DNA from: Kitagawia praeruptora
Lineage: Eukaryota; Streptophyta; Magnoliopsida; Apiales; Apiaceae
Direction: 5' to 3'
NCBI GenBank assembly: GCA_037693485.1
Contig: CM075351.1
Coordinates: forward strand, 100,210,001-100,274,000
DNA: 64,000 nt
Shown: piece by piece, positions 34,824-45,118 of the stretch
Layout of the letters: every line of letters starts with the position of its first letter
Position numbering within the stretch: the first letter of the stretch is position 1
Program-made: the position numbers and the translations under genes
Notes under the pieces: generated by a model
The model's database searches: none
What the model saw: only the letters and a program-made list of their open reading frames with translations
What the model was told of the DNA's origin: nothing

Positions 34824-35273
34824 GGTTTTTGCTCAAATACAAACCAATCCTTAAATACAAACTACAAACTAACATAAAATATTTTATATTTCATGTAGTG
34901 GAGTAAGACTGCCGCTGGAAGAATTATTTTAACTACAAAATATTAACTAAAATTAACTACAAACTAAAAACTAAACACTAATTCAACATTTCATGCTAAT
35001 CTAATGATCAAACTAGGGGTACCCCAATACAAAAGATGTCTAAAATTTTTGGCTCCATTCAGCAAAAAAAAAAAGAAGTTATTGTTCACTGCTGACATGG
35101 CAGTGACGTCAGCAATGAACAATATTTTTTTTTTTGGCTGAATGGAGCCAAGAATTTTAGACATTTTTTGTAAAGGTGCCCCTGGCGGGGCCATTAGAAT
35201 AAATGAAATATAAAATATTTTATGTTAGTTTGTAGTTTGTATTTAAGGATTGGTTTTTATTTGAGCAATAACC
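34824..35273. mobile_element. MITE with ~70-bp terminal inverted repeats in a TNL intron
   Basis: The arm 34824-34893 (GGTTTTTGCTCAAATACAAA and on) matches the reverse complement of 35204-35273 (ending TTTGAGCAATAACC) with few mismatches. TATA lies on both sides as a possible duplication. No transposase is present. The interior (35015-35183) is itself an inverted repeat, so a second hairpin element may be nested in it. I cannot assign a superfamily. Confidence 0.7.
35015..35183. repeat. Nested hairpin element inside the MITE
   Basis: AGGGGTACC...GTCTAAAATTTTTGGCTCC at the left pairs with GGAGCCAAGAATTTTAGAC...GGTGCCCCT at the right, around a short centre with A and T runs and a GAACAATA/TATTGTTC pair. 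The transcript would fold into a long hairpin, a possible small-RNA source. Confidence 0.65.
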
Positions 35274-35282
35274 TATATATAT

Positions 35283-35412
35283 GGGAAATGTTATTTCCAG
35301 AGCAGTATGTGTTGCATATTCCCTCTCCATTCAGAATATATAGCATATTCTAACACAATAGGCGACACATAGCTTTGGAAATTAAAAAAGTGCTCTGGAA
35401 ATAACATTTCCC
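35283..35412. mobile_element. 130-bp MITE with perfect 22-bp inverted repeats
   Basis: GGGAAATGTTATTTCCAGAG (22 bp in all, to 35304) is the exact reverse complement of 35391-35412. It is flanked on both sides by TATATA, so the target duplication is within a TA-rich site. The family is not assigned. Confidence 0.75.
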
Positions 35413-35967
35413 TATATATATATATATATAAAGGTTAAGTTATTGTACTTTTATTAAGTTAATGATTCTTCCTTTCTTTCTGCATCTCACAGCTTTTTAA
35501 ATCACTAAACTTTCTCAATCTGAGCCACTCCCGTTACCTTGTGAGAAGTCCAAACTTTGCAGAACTTAATGCTCTAGAGCAATTGATACTTGAAGATTGC
35601 GTGAGTTTAGTCAAGATTGATGAATCTATTGGAATGGCCGAAGGGCTTGTGTTGTTGGATTTAAGGGATTGCAAACTTTTAAAGAGGCTTCCAGCGAATA
35701 TTTGTACGCTAAAGTGTCTTGAAACTCTAACCAGGTTGTTCAAATCTAGGTATGCTTCCTGCAGAGACGAGAAAAATGGAATCTTTGAAAGTGTTACATT
35801 CTGGTAGAGTTGATTTAAGTAATTCATTCTACACAGCTCAGGAAAATGAATCATGGTGAGATTATGTATGGGGTTGGGTTTCAAAATCGGGAACAGGTCC
35901 TCAATTCTCGTTGACCTTTTTGCCGTTCAACTCCCTTACGATATTGGATTTGGCAAACTACAATCTA

Positions 35968-36181
35968 CTCCCTCGCTTGACTTTTCTGAACGTACTTTTA
36001 AGTGTTTTGACTACATAGTTAAAATTAATTTTTTCAATTAATTTTTTTTGTGAATTAAAATTTTGATTATATATTTTTATTCAAAAAAAAATTTTTAAAA
36101 ATAATAATTTTAGCTATGTGATCAATGCACTAAAAATGTGTGTAGAAATATCAAAAGACTAATATAAAAAAACAGAAGGAG
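35968..36181. mobile_element. Diverged Stowaway-like MITE in a TNL exon
   Basis: CTCCCTCGCTTGACTTTTCT at the left and AAAAACAGAAGGAG at the right are degenerate inverted repeats with TA duplicated on both sides (35966-35967, 36182-36183). TNL leucine-rich-repeat coding resumes after it. Confidence 0.55.
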
Positions 36182-36317
36182 TACATGGTAACGCTTCCCA
36201 AGGATTTCTGTTTAAAATCTACACTTGAGTACTTAAACTTGAGGCTTCCTACCAGAATGTCAAGTAACCAACTCATCTAATCCGTGCCTGAACTCATCTA
36301 ATTCATGCCTAAGCTCT

Positions 36318-36735
36318 CACTACGTCAAATTTGGGCTTTCGTCACTCTTTTGTAAAGTAAGGGCTGTGACACTTTGGCAAAAACAAGTGGCTAAAGGTCA
36401 TCGTCCCAAGTTTTAGCCACACAATTGTTTTTCGAGTGACCGAAAACACATTTTTTGAAAGATTTAGTCACAACTTAAGAAAATGTGTAACAATATTTAG
36501 CCACGTTCCAGATATGTGACCAAATATGATAAAACAGTATGGTTTTTTGTTGACTTTGACCAATTCCAAAATTTATAGTCATGCTTGAGAGATAGAAGTG
36601 TGACAATAACTAGCGACACTTCTTTGCTGTGTCTAAATGTTACGAAACGGCCACAGTCGTTTTTGGTGATGTGGCTAAATGGGAAATAACCTATGGTCAC
36701 TACATTTTATATGTGACTAAAAGTAGAGTTTTTTG
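36318..36735. mobile_element. One terminus of a CACTA (En/Spm) transposon
   Basis: The end CACTACGTCAAATTTGGGCT is followed by subterminal repeats of TGGCTAAA/TTTAGCCAC and TAGTCAC/GTGACTAA in both orientations (36389, 36414, 36466, 36500, 36674, 36713), the usual array of transposase sites. The matching opposite end was not found, so the element is truncated or its other end has been lost under later insertions. Confidence 0.65.
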
Positions 36736-38645
36736 TATATATGTCAGAGCTTATTTTTGTTCGCTTAAGGAAGCTAAAAACTAGTGATTTTCTGTTTAAC
36801 TTCGATTTTAAAATGAGTTAAATCCGTTTTAATTGACTAATTAGCTTGGGTGAAATTTCAGTTTTACCTCCCAACCTTTTATCTCTCATCCCTAAATTGA
36901 TCTTAACACGCATAACATCAATCTCTCAACCCTGCTTTCTCTCGGTTCTATAGGCGATAACAATAATTTTTTAGAAACAATATATAATCGATGACTTGTA
37001 TGTATCAATTACAAATCCACCAAAAAAATTTGGTACATGACAGACACCAATCCAATTATTAGTACTTTGGTACTTCAAAAGTAATATTGAAAACTATAAA
37101 ATGACTAAAGTCTAAGTGTAAAATAAAATGACAAATTAAGTTGCACACGTCTAGCTATTTCATACATGCAAAAATGTGAAATTTAAGTAAAAATATTATG
37201 TGATAACAGGTCAAGCATCTGCTCCATCTCCAGCTGACTCATATCTTGATCCTCATCAAAGTTGTCAAGACACATATCTTCGACATCAATTTGTGCCACA
37301 CTACTATCTACCAAAATACAAACGATCCCAGCTTTAATTTGCATACTCAGAATTGTCAAAACAACATAAAAGTCTGTCCAACAACACTGTTACTTGAGCA
37401 ATTAAGTATCTCTAACATCCCCTTCCAACTTGTTGCTATGAAGTCAATACACATTCATTGGTAGAATAATCTCCTTGACACAATCACTTTGCCCAAGTCA
37501 GACTTTCCACACATAGATAATGCACGGTAGAACTGTGAGCGCATTACAACAAATTAAATCAAGATATATAACAAACAATTTAATAAGCTCTCAATGAAAG
37601 AAAATGACAAAAAAATCCATTTTAGTTATAATTGCATATATACTGAAGTGGTGATACATATTTTGGTCATGTTCTTGTTTAGTATAACAAACAAGATTCA
37701 GGTGCTTGTAGCCTCCATCCAAATACAGTACACTAGTAGAATTTAACAAAGATGAGTATAGTAAATCTGATATCATATATTAACACCATTCAATGAACAT
37801 TTAATGGAATGAAATGGATCCATAAACATGCTCGTGAAACTATTTCATGAAACTTATCAGAATATTACCAATCAGAAATGATAAGAACATAAATTACTTT
37901 TTTGAGAAGAAGTTTGGATAAACTACCAGTTGCAACAGTTGCTGGGGCTGTGGCCTTGGCATCCACCCACTCATCCACCATAACCTTCCAACCCCTGTGT
38001 ATCATGTAATTAGTTGATAAGAATGATACAAGCACTTATTGAAGTAAATCCAATGCTAAGAGAATGACTTTAGTAACATGCATTAACATAAAATAAATTC
38101 TAAGAGATTTCTATGCGAGGAAGCTTTTTATAAGAGCATTGTCAGATTGTTCTTCTTCTTTAGCAATGAGAGAAACCATCGAAAGTAACAAACTAAAACA
38201 GTTTCCTTTAAGATTACATCTCCAAAGTATCACTGTAATTATGATTTCAGGGATATAAAATAAACGTGGCTAGATTTTCACCAAATTAACCCGAACAAGA
38301 AGATCGAAAACAGAGTTAATATGTATTTAATTTATCCAACTAAGTATTAAATAGCATAAATAAGAAATCACTGTCTCAATATAGCATGCACTAAACAAAA
38401 TTAATCAACTAACTTCCATTCATTAAAGACAAACACTTGCATCAAATCATACACCATGTTTCTTACGTCATAACAATTGCATAACATTGGAAATTAAAAA
38501 AATTACAAAGAACCAGTCTCCCTCTTCCTCTTGTAAATCTGGGACATGGTGATAGCCAGTCCAATGATCCTCTCACGCAACTACAGGGCCCGGAGACGCT
38601 CCGCCTCCCTCCTCACCTTATCTAGCTCGAACTCCATCCTTAGTA
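36736..38645. other. Probable degenerate CACTA interior, no intact gene
   Basis: AT-rich sequence with only short frames. On the minus strand 38500-38640 reads MEFELDKVRREAERLRAL, a stop, then MSQIYKRKRE. Near 37940-38010 there is GWKVMVDEWVDAKA. Both could be exon scraps of a CACTA-associated protein, but I cannot confirm this. Confidence 0.35.
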
Positions 38646-41600
38646 TAACGCCCTAGAAAATATCGTATTTGTTATTATTATTATTATCTAATTACTTAAT
38701 ATTAAATGTGGATTACAGGGTGTGAAAATTTTTTTTTAGAAAAAAATATATATATGACGTCATGTTTATATGTTTATATGGTGATATATGTGTGACATGT
38801 AGGTCTGTGTATTTTTTTTTGAATTTTAACGACCAAAATCTATTTAATTTATGCATTATTAGTCTTCAGAAAATTTTATAAAATCAACGGAGTTATTAAA
38901 AATCACGAAATTTTTTATAATATAATTTTTGTATATTCAATTAGTTTTTAAAATTTTTGGGTGTTTTGGTATTTTAAAATGATTTTAAGTGTTTTATTGT
39001 ATTTAAAGGATCAAAACTTGTAAAACCTATATTTAATTCCTTTTTGTTCCTAAAATTATTTTAAAAATATGGGGATGTTTGTAATTTCCTAAATTTTATT
39101 TTGGAACTTTTAAAATTGTTTTTCTACTATATTTTTGTTTAAATTCGATTTTAATTGATAAAAAAATTCGCTTTAACAATGTATTTGGCAATTGTGAGAT
39201 TACTAGATTTCCCTTGATTTTCGTTTAGCATCACAGTTGATTTTTTTCCCACTGGCAAAACACGCCTCTTTTATTGATTTCTCTGGAAGGTTCATTCCCT
39301 CTCTCAAATGTTCTCAATCTCTCTTCCCCTCTTCAATTCATTCAATCTCAATCTCTCTCACTAGCCTATCTCCCCCTCCCTAGTCTCTCTTTCTCTGTTC
39401 TATTTATCCCTGTTGTACTTATACTTGCTGTTTGTTGTTGGTATATATAGTATGTATATGTTTGTTCTGCCAAGGTGTTATGTTGCATAGCCGAATTGTT
39501 AGTTGAAATTGGGGGCTTTGGGTGTTGGTGTTTCGATATATTACTGTGGTTGTGTCACTGCAAGTCGATGGTGTGTGTGTGCGAAAGGGGATGAGAGGTG
39601 GAGGTGGTCGTGAATGAAGAAAAGAAGGCTGGGCTTTTGTTCTTGTTTGATTTTTGATTCCGTGTGCTGTTCAAATGGGCTGCCATGTGTGGCTGTGTGG
39701 TTGTGGCTCGTGTGTGTATATGTGATGGTGTGTGTGTGTGGGTTGATTTGAGGGCTGCTTTTGTTGGTTCCGATTGGTCGATGTAGGTGGTTGTGCAGTT
39801 CAACAGCGTGCGCGTGCGTTTGTGTGTTGCAGGAGGTGTGGGTTTGGTTATGGGTGTTGAGGTTGAATAGAAGAAATGAGGAGAAGGATTGAAGGCGCAG
39901 GTGGGTATGTTTGTTACGGGCGTTCAGACAGGCTGAAGAACTCGAGGGAAGGAAAATGTGTTTGTAGACTGGGGTAAGGTGTTTGTATTCAACCATGGGT
40001 GTGGGGTGTGTAAGGCCGAATTTATTTTTGGTTAAATTGGGAGGTTTGTGAAGTGGGTTTAGGCGTGTGAATACATGATGTGGTGTATGGTTTGTGTGGT
40101 CTATGTGAGGTTTTGATGAATAAATGTTAGTGTGATTATGTTGTAAAGTGATTAGTTGATGTAGTTCGGGTATAGGACATATTTTATTTAAACTTATTTT
40201 TAGTTCGAATTTTGGTTGAGTTAAATGACATTCTTTATTTGAAATGATTTATGTGATCAATGCTTGTTGATGTAATAGCAGAATGGTGTTAAAGAAGTTA
40301 GTTGTATTGTTATGCTGTGTGTTCTTGGGCTAGAGCAGAAGACAAGGGGTGAGAGGCTGTGTCAAGTTTACTACTCCCTCTGTCCCGTCAGGTTCTTAAC
40401 ATAGGGGCTGGGCACGGAGAACAAGGATAGTGAATGTAATATTGTTAAAATAAATGAAGTAGTGGATGTAATAGTGATTTTATTGTTAAAATAAGTAAAG
40501 TAGTGGGTGTAATAGTGTAAAGTGTTGAAAAAGTGGAGTAAAGTAGGGGATGTAATAATGTATTTTATTGTTAAAAGTTACTATTTTTAGTAATGTAAAG
40601 AATTGGTGGGACGTCCCAAAAAGGAAATTGTAAAGAAATGGATGGGACAGAGGGAGTATGTGCTAAGTTTAGTGATTGCCAGAGGCATGTCAAATCTGTA
40701 TATTAATATATTCTGCGTATGGTAATTATAAAAGGAGATGGTAAATGACTAGTAGAGTATTGATTGATGATTGATTCGGTTGTAGTTGACAGGTTAGACG
40801 ATATTATAAAGGAGGTGATGTCCGAGTGTTGTTAGAATTTTTTTGCAATTTGTATAGTAGTTTGATAAAAATTGTTTCTGAATCAATATGATATACGTGT
40901 AAGTTAATAATAGGTGCTAAGTATTATGTGATTTATGTGGATATCTATTACTATTTTGAGAATATGATTAATACGTGTTTTATGTGCTAAATGGTAAAGT
41001 GTTATAGGACGCGTTTGGGTAGAACGAGTTAGACGGTTACGGTTATTAGCGTACTGAAATAGTACTTTACTTGTATATAGATACGAATAAGAGGCCGACT
41101 AAGTGCAAGTGCACGTGTAAATGGAATATAGAGGAAAGAGATAATTATCGGGATTGACGAGTGTGGTCGCGTTGAGAATGAGTGATAAAGGAAAGACGGA
41201 TGTGTGATCGAAGAAAGGTCAAGTAGAGACGGATGTAAAGTGATAAGGAGTTAAAGTATTGGAAATGGAAACTCTATGTATTGAGGCAAGTTTACTATCC
41301 CTTACTTATCGTTCAAGTGATGTGAAACTATTCTATTATTTATAGATGCGTCCTTTCAATTCCTTTCTTGTAATCATCTGTACCATTCATTTTCATTTTT
41401 AAATAATGTGAACTTGTCTTGTCAACTAAACGATGTTTCTTTCAAATCATTTTGCTAGTGCCTAAACTCTTCATTTTTATTGCCGGTGACTTTATTCTTC
41501 TATTAATTTACAAACATTCATTCTCAAATTATTCTGTCACTGTTTATTTTCCTCACCTATTGTTCAGGTGTTGAATTCTTTTAAAATTAATTTATTTCAA

Positions 41601-42056
41601 TATTCTTCGTCTTTACTAGTATTTTTCAAAATATGTTTTCTTTCAAATTCATGTAAACTAATTCGAGGTTTATACTGTTGTTGAGGCATGTGTTGCTCAG
41701 TGACGGTTAAAGCCAAGAATGAATTGAGATCTTCTTAATTATTTAAACTCATTATTGTCATGCCAGTTTGGCAGCTGAAGCCTATAAGTGCTTAGCTGAC
41801 AAGAGTGAGACCTTGGGTAATTGAGAATTTCTTAAATCTTCATTTCAAATTATTCAAATCTTTTATGTAAGTTCGAATTTTGACATGAAAGTTTTATCAG
41901 TTAGTAACCTTCGAAATAAATGGTTATAGCTTGTGCCGTACTCAAATCTTTTGTTGAACTTCAGATCACTTTATTCCTTATTTCCTTATAAATTGTTGTT
42001 CAATTGTAGAACCTGAATAATTGCTCTGTTCCTTAATTAATTAATGTTTCCTTGTT
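38646..42056. other. LTR-like non-coding sequence, unresolved
   Basis: Starts TATAACGCCCTAGAAAATAT, similar to chromovirus LTR starts (TGTAACGCC...) with one change. It continues with CTCTCT-rich leader-like sequence (39290-39410), a TATATATAG near 39442 and a GT-rich segment (39540-39840). No primer site, partner LTR or coding domain is seen. A Stowaway MITE lies inside it. The copia-1 element starts at 42057, so the rest of this unit may lie right of the window. The 151-codon minus frame at 39541-39996 is low-complexity His/Thr and is not a gene. Confidence 0.4.
40374..40656. mobile_element. Stowaway MITE, 283 bp, TSD TA
   Basis: CTCCCTCTGTCCC at the left and GGGACAGAGGGAG at the right are perfect 13-bp inverted repeats of the Stowaway (Tc1/mariner) type, with TA on both sides. 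The interior repeats AAGTAGTGG-TGTAATAGTG. No transposase. Confidence 0.9.
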
Positions 42057-42766
42057 TGTTAGGAATAATTCGTGAGTTGTGATGTTAAGAATAGAATTTT
42101 ACTTATACTTCTTGTATATCCTGATTTATAAAGGATTTAGCACTTTGTATAGGAAATATGTGTTAGAGAGTTATCTGTAAAGTTTAGTCAGGAATGAACA
42201 GTGCATCGAGTACTACATGTCAGGAACTGAGATTGAATCCTGATACGTCAAGTCAAGTACTGATGGGATGGTCAGATCCTGATGCAAGATGGAATCCTGA
42301 TATCAGTCGTGTTACTGATGATGTCATTATGGATGCTACAGAAACTGGCAAGTGCTATAAAACAGGATCTTTGTTTGAGGAACAAGCAAGAAGATTTTAT
42401 GAAGGAAAGAATTTTCTATTGATGGAAACTATCAACTGGACGGCAGAACATTGTCATGTATAAATTATCTTTCTGTAATTAGTTGATAGGAAGCATTATA
42501 AATACTCTCTCTATGTCATTGTAAAAATAGTTCGTTCGTGAAGTTTGTAATCGTAAGTATACGAGAGTACAAACAGAGAGAGAGATTTATTTTGTCAGCA
42601 GCTGCTAAAGGTATTGTACACCTTTGGTAGAATTTGTATTTGATCTTATTAATACAAACAGAGTTTGATTCATTCGTTTATTCTTGTTCATATAACCAAG
42701 CAAAAATCAGACACGATTATATAACTTGTATTCAACCCCCCCTTCTACAAGTTATTCGAGTTAACA
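42057..42766 (+). mobile_element. 5' LTR of copia-1
   Basis: A 710-bp LTR starting TGTTAGGAATAATTCGTGAG and ending TTCGAGTTAACA. TATAAATA is at 42497-42504. The octamer ATCCTGAT occurs four times upstream of it (42118, 42237, 42276, 42294). The short frame at 42194-42463 is fortuitous LTR sequence. Confidence 0.85.
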
Positions 42767-42768
42767 AT

Positions 42769-42780
42769 TGGTATCTGAGC
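42769..42780 (+). other. Primer binding site of copia-1
   Basis: TGGTATCTGAGC lies 2 bp after the LTR, one base different from the tRNA-Met complement TGGTATCAGAGC used by copia-2. Confidence 0.85.
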
Positions 42781-42815
42781 AGGTTGATTTCGAATAATCA
42801 TAAAGATCTGCAATC

Positions 42816-45107
42816 ATGTCTGGTTACAAGGATGGGAATACTAAGATTCCTATGGTCAAGAGAAACGAATATACTCTATGGGAAGTAAAGATGTTGTATC
42901 ATCTGGAAGCAACAGATCCTGATTATCTTGACAGAATCAGAGATGGACCTTTTATCCCAACGAAGGTTGTTGGACAAGCAACTGTTGATGGTGAGGTTCT
43001 TCCAGAACATACAGCAGAGAAGCCAAAATCTGAGTGGTCAGATAAGGACAAGGAGAATGTTCTTAAAGATGCTAAAATGAGAAACATATTATTCAACAGT
43101 CTTGATTCTGTTCTCACTAACTATGTTCTCTCTTGTAAAACTGCTAAGGATATATGGGACAATCTTAAGGTTCACTGTGAAGGAACTAAGCCTGTCAGGA
43201 AGAATATGATGACACTACTTATACAACAGTATGAGTACTTTGAATCCAAGTCTGGTGAGTCACTTACTGATACCTTTGATAGGTTTACAAAACTCATCAA
43301 TGAGATGGCCATGCATGGTAAATATTATGACTTGGAGGATATGAATACAAAGTTCATGAAAGCTTTGCCTGATTTCTACAATGAGAAGATATCTGCGATT
43401 GAGGAAGCTAATGATCTGGATGAGATATCATTAGAGGCAGTGTATGGAAAACTAAGAGCTTATGAACTTGACAAGCAGCAGAAGAAGAGCAGGAGTGAAG
43501 GAAAGATGAATACTGTTGCACTTACTGCTCAATCTGAATTAAAGAAGCTTCCAGAGGAACAACATGATGAGCCTGCTGTAAAGAACTCAAGGAAGAAGAA
43601 AAACAAAGGAAGTTCTGAGTCAGAGACTACTGATATGGACTCTGACAACAATGATTCTGAATCTGAGATGCAGGAACTCTTTGCTATGTTTGCTAAAGCT
43701 TTCAAGAAAGGAAGATTCAACAGGAAAAGATTTAGCAAAGGACCTTTTCAAAAGAAGAAGGAGAAGAAGAGTGACAAAGGCAAAAGTATAATTGTCAAGC
43801 TTGATAAGGCCAAGATCAAGTGCTTTAACTGCAGCGAGCTTGGACACTTTGCTAGTGAGTGTAAGAAGCCTAGGAATTCAGGAAAGGGTAATGCAATTAT
43901 GGTCATACAGAAGGATTGGGCTGATTCCAGTGATTCTGAAGATGAATTGGATTATGACAACATTGCACTGATGGCAAATGTTTTAGACAAACCTGGATCT
44001 CCAAAGAAAACTTCTCCATCCTCTGTTAAGGTATCACTTCACTCTCTTGATTCATTTGATAGCTTAAATTCTGATGAAATTAGATCTATCCATGCTGAGT
44101 TTAAGAATCTTATGACTAATTTTAGAATTCTTACTTGTGAAAGAGATGAACTTAAGGTTAAGAATGATAAATTAGTTGATAGAAATAATTTTCTTGAATC
44201 TGAGTTAATTCAAATGGAAGAATACAAGTTAAGTTCTGATAAAGCTAAGCATGATTACAGTGTTATTCTTGAGGCTTATGACTATGTCAGAAAAGAACTA
44301 GAGGAAGAGAGAGATGTGATTAAGACCATTAACATTTCTGCTAAAAGACACAAGAAATCATCGAAAATGGAATTCGTGGTAAGGTTAATGGTTTAGGTTT
44401 TGATAAGGCTAGACAAGAAGAAAAAGTAGCTATTGTCAATGATGATAGTAAAATAGAAGCTAGCACATCTAAATCTGAAGGTAAGAAAATTGTTTATGAA
44501 CCTATTCATGTTAAATTTGTTGATTCAAAAGGTACCCCTGTTGTACACAAAAGGATTAACAATAGTAATTCAGATGAGAAAGTGTTAGAGAAACCTAAGA
44601 ATGTTAACATAGGGTTTCTGTCTAAGTCTCAGTTGAAACAGAGATTAGATGGTCTTTCAGAGTCTAGCAAGATCAAGAGAAATAGGAATGGAAAAGAAGG
44701 TATTAACAAAGAGAATAATGACAAGAATGTATCTGATGCACCTAGGAAAAAATGCTATAAGTGTGGAAAACATAATCATTTGGCCCTAGACTGCAATCAA
44801 AAACCTTCTTGGAAAACTGAGTCCAGATTCCCCAAGGCTCAGAAAATTCAAAATACAACCACAAAAAGCTTGTTATCATTGTGGTAGTTTACTTCATTCC
44901 ATTTACATGTGTAGAGAATATCATGAACTATATTATGACTATTATTCTCTGAAATCTGAAACTCCTAGTCACAAACAGTTTGTGAAATCAGAGTCTAAAG
45001 TTGACTCTGCAACAGGTAAAGTAAAGACAAAATCTTCAAAGCCTGTTGTTTCTAAATCTAGTAAGAAAGGATCCAATCAAAGTTGGGTCCTAAAAAATTC
45101 TAACTAG
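42816..45107 (+). pseudogene. Copia-1 gag, frameshifted
   Basis: Starts MSGYKDGNTKIPMVKRNEYT at a position equivalent to the copia-2 gag start. It has a UBN2-type gag domain (MRNILFNSLDSVLTNYVLS, LIQQYEYFESKSGESLTDTF), acidic Ser-rich linkers, and three CCHC-like knuckles: CFNCSELGHFASEC (about 43821), CYKCGKHNHLALDC (about 44755) and CYHCGSLLHSIYMC (about 44872). A coiled coil lies near 44080-44330. Frameshifts near 44350 and 44865 break it. The last frame ends SWVLKNSN just before a pyrimidine tract and TTTGCAGG, where pol begins in the -1 frame. Confidence 0.85.
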
Positions 45108-45118
45108 TTACTTTTTGT

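Larger units (their letters stand above)
30635..36275 (+). pseudogene. TIR-NB-LRR (TNL) resistance gene, 5'-truncated and multiply interrupted
   Basis: Pieces in order: late NB-ARC (REVDAWKSAMEKLE, DLFLDVARFFNG, LIDRSLLKIESGTLRMHPLI, 30640-30937); continuation at 33899 (REILHQQATGDPGQRSRLW); a GT-AG intron 34001-34103; an exon with AIEGLALEI and KLRL (to 34211) continuing after 34584 with LDNVWLSGGYKDFSKKLKGL and LKALPSGVPLSRLVAMDL; an intron filled with MITEs, ending at the acceptor CATCTCACAG at 35492; then leucine-rich repeats (SLNFLNLSHSRYL, LILEDCVSLVKIDESIG, LLDLRDCKLLKRLP) to about 36275. The TIR and P-loop are missing. Lesions include TAG near 30698-30700, TAA after VAMDL, a frameshift near 35733 and TGA near 35853. 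Insertions: a gag-chromodomain element, a solo LTR and a Stowaway-like MITE in exons, two other MITEs in an intron. TNLs are cytoplasmic/nuclear immune receptors; this one is dead. Confidence 0.85.

Noticed and set aside
39541..39996. A 151-codon minus-strand frame rich in His, Thr and Asn
   Set aside because: It is the complement of a GT-rich stretch in LTR-like DNA, has no domain and is low complexity.
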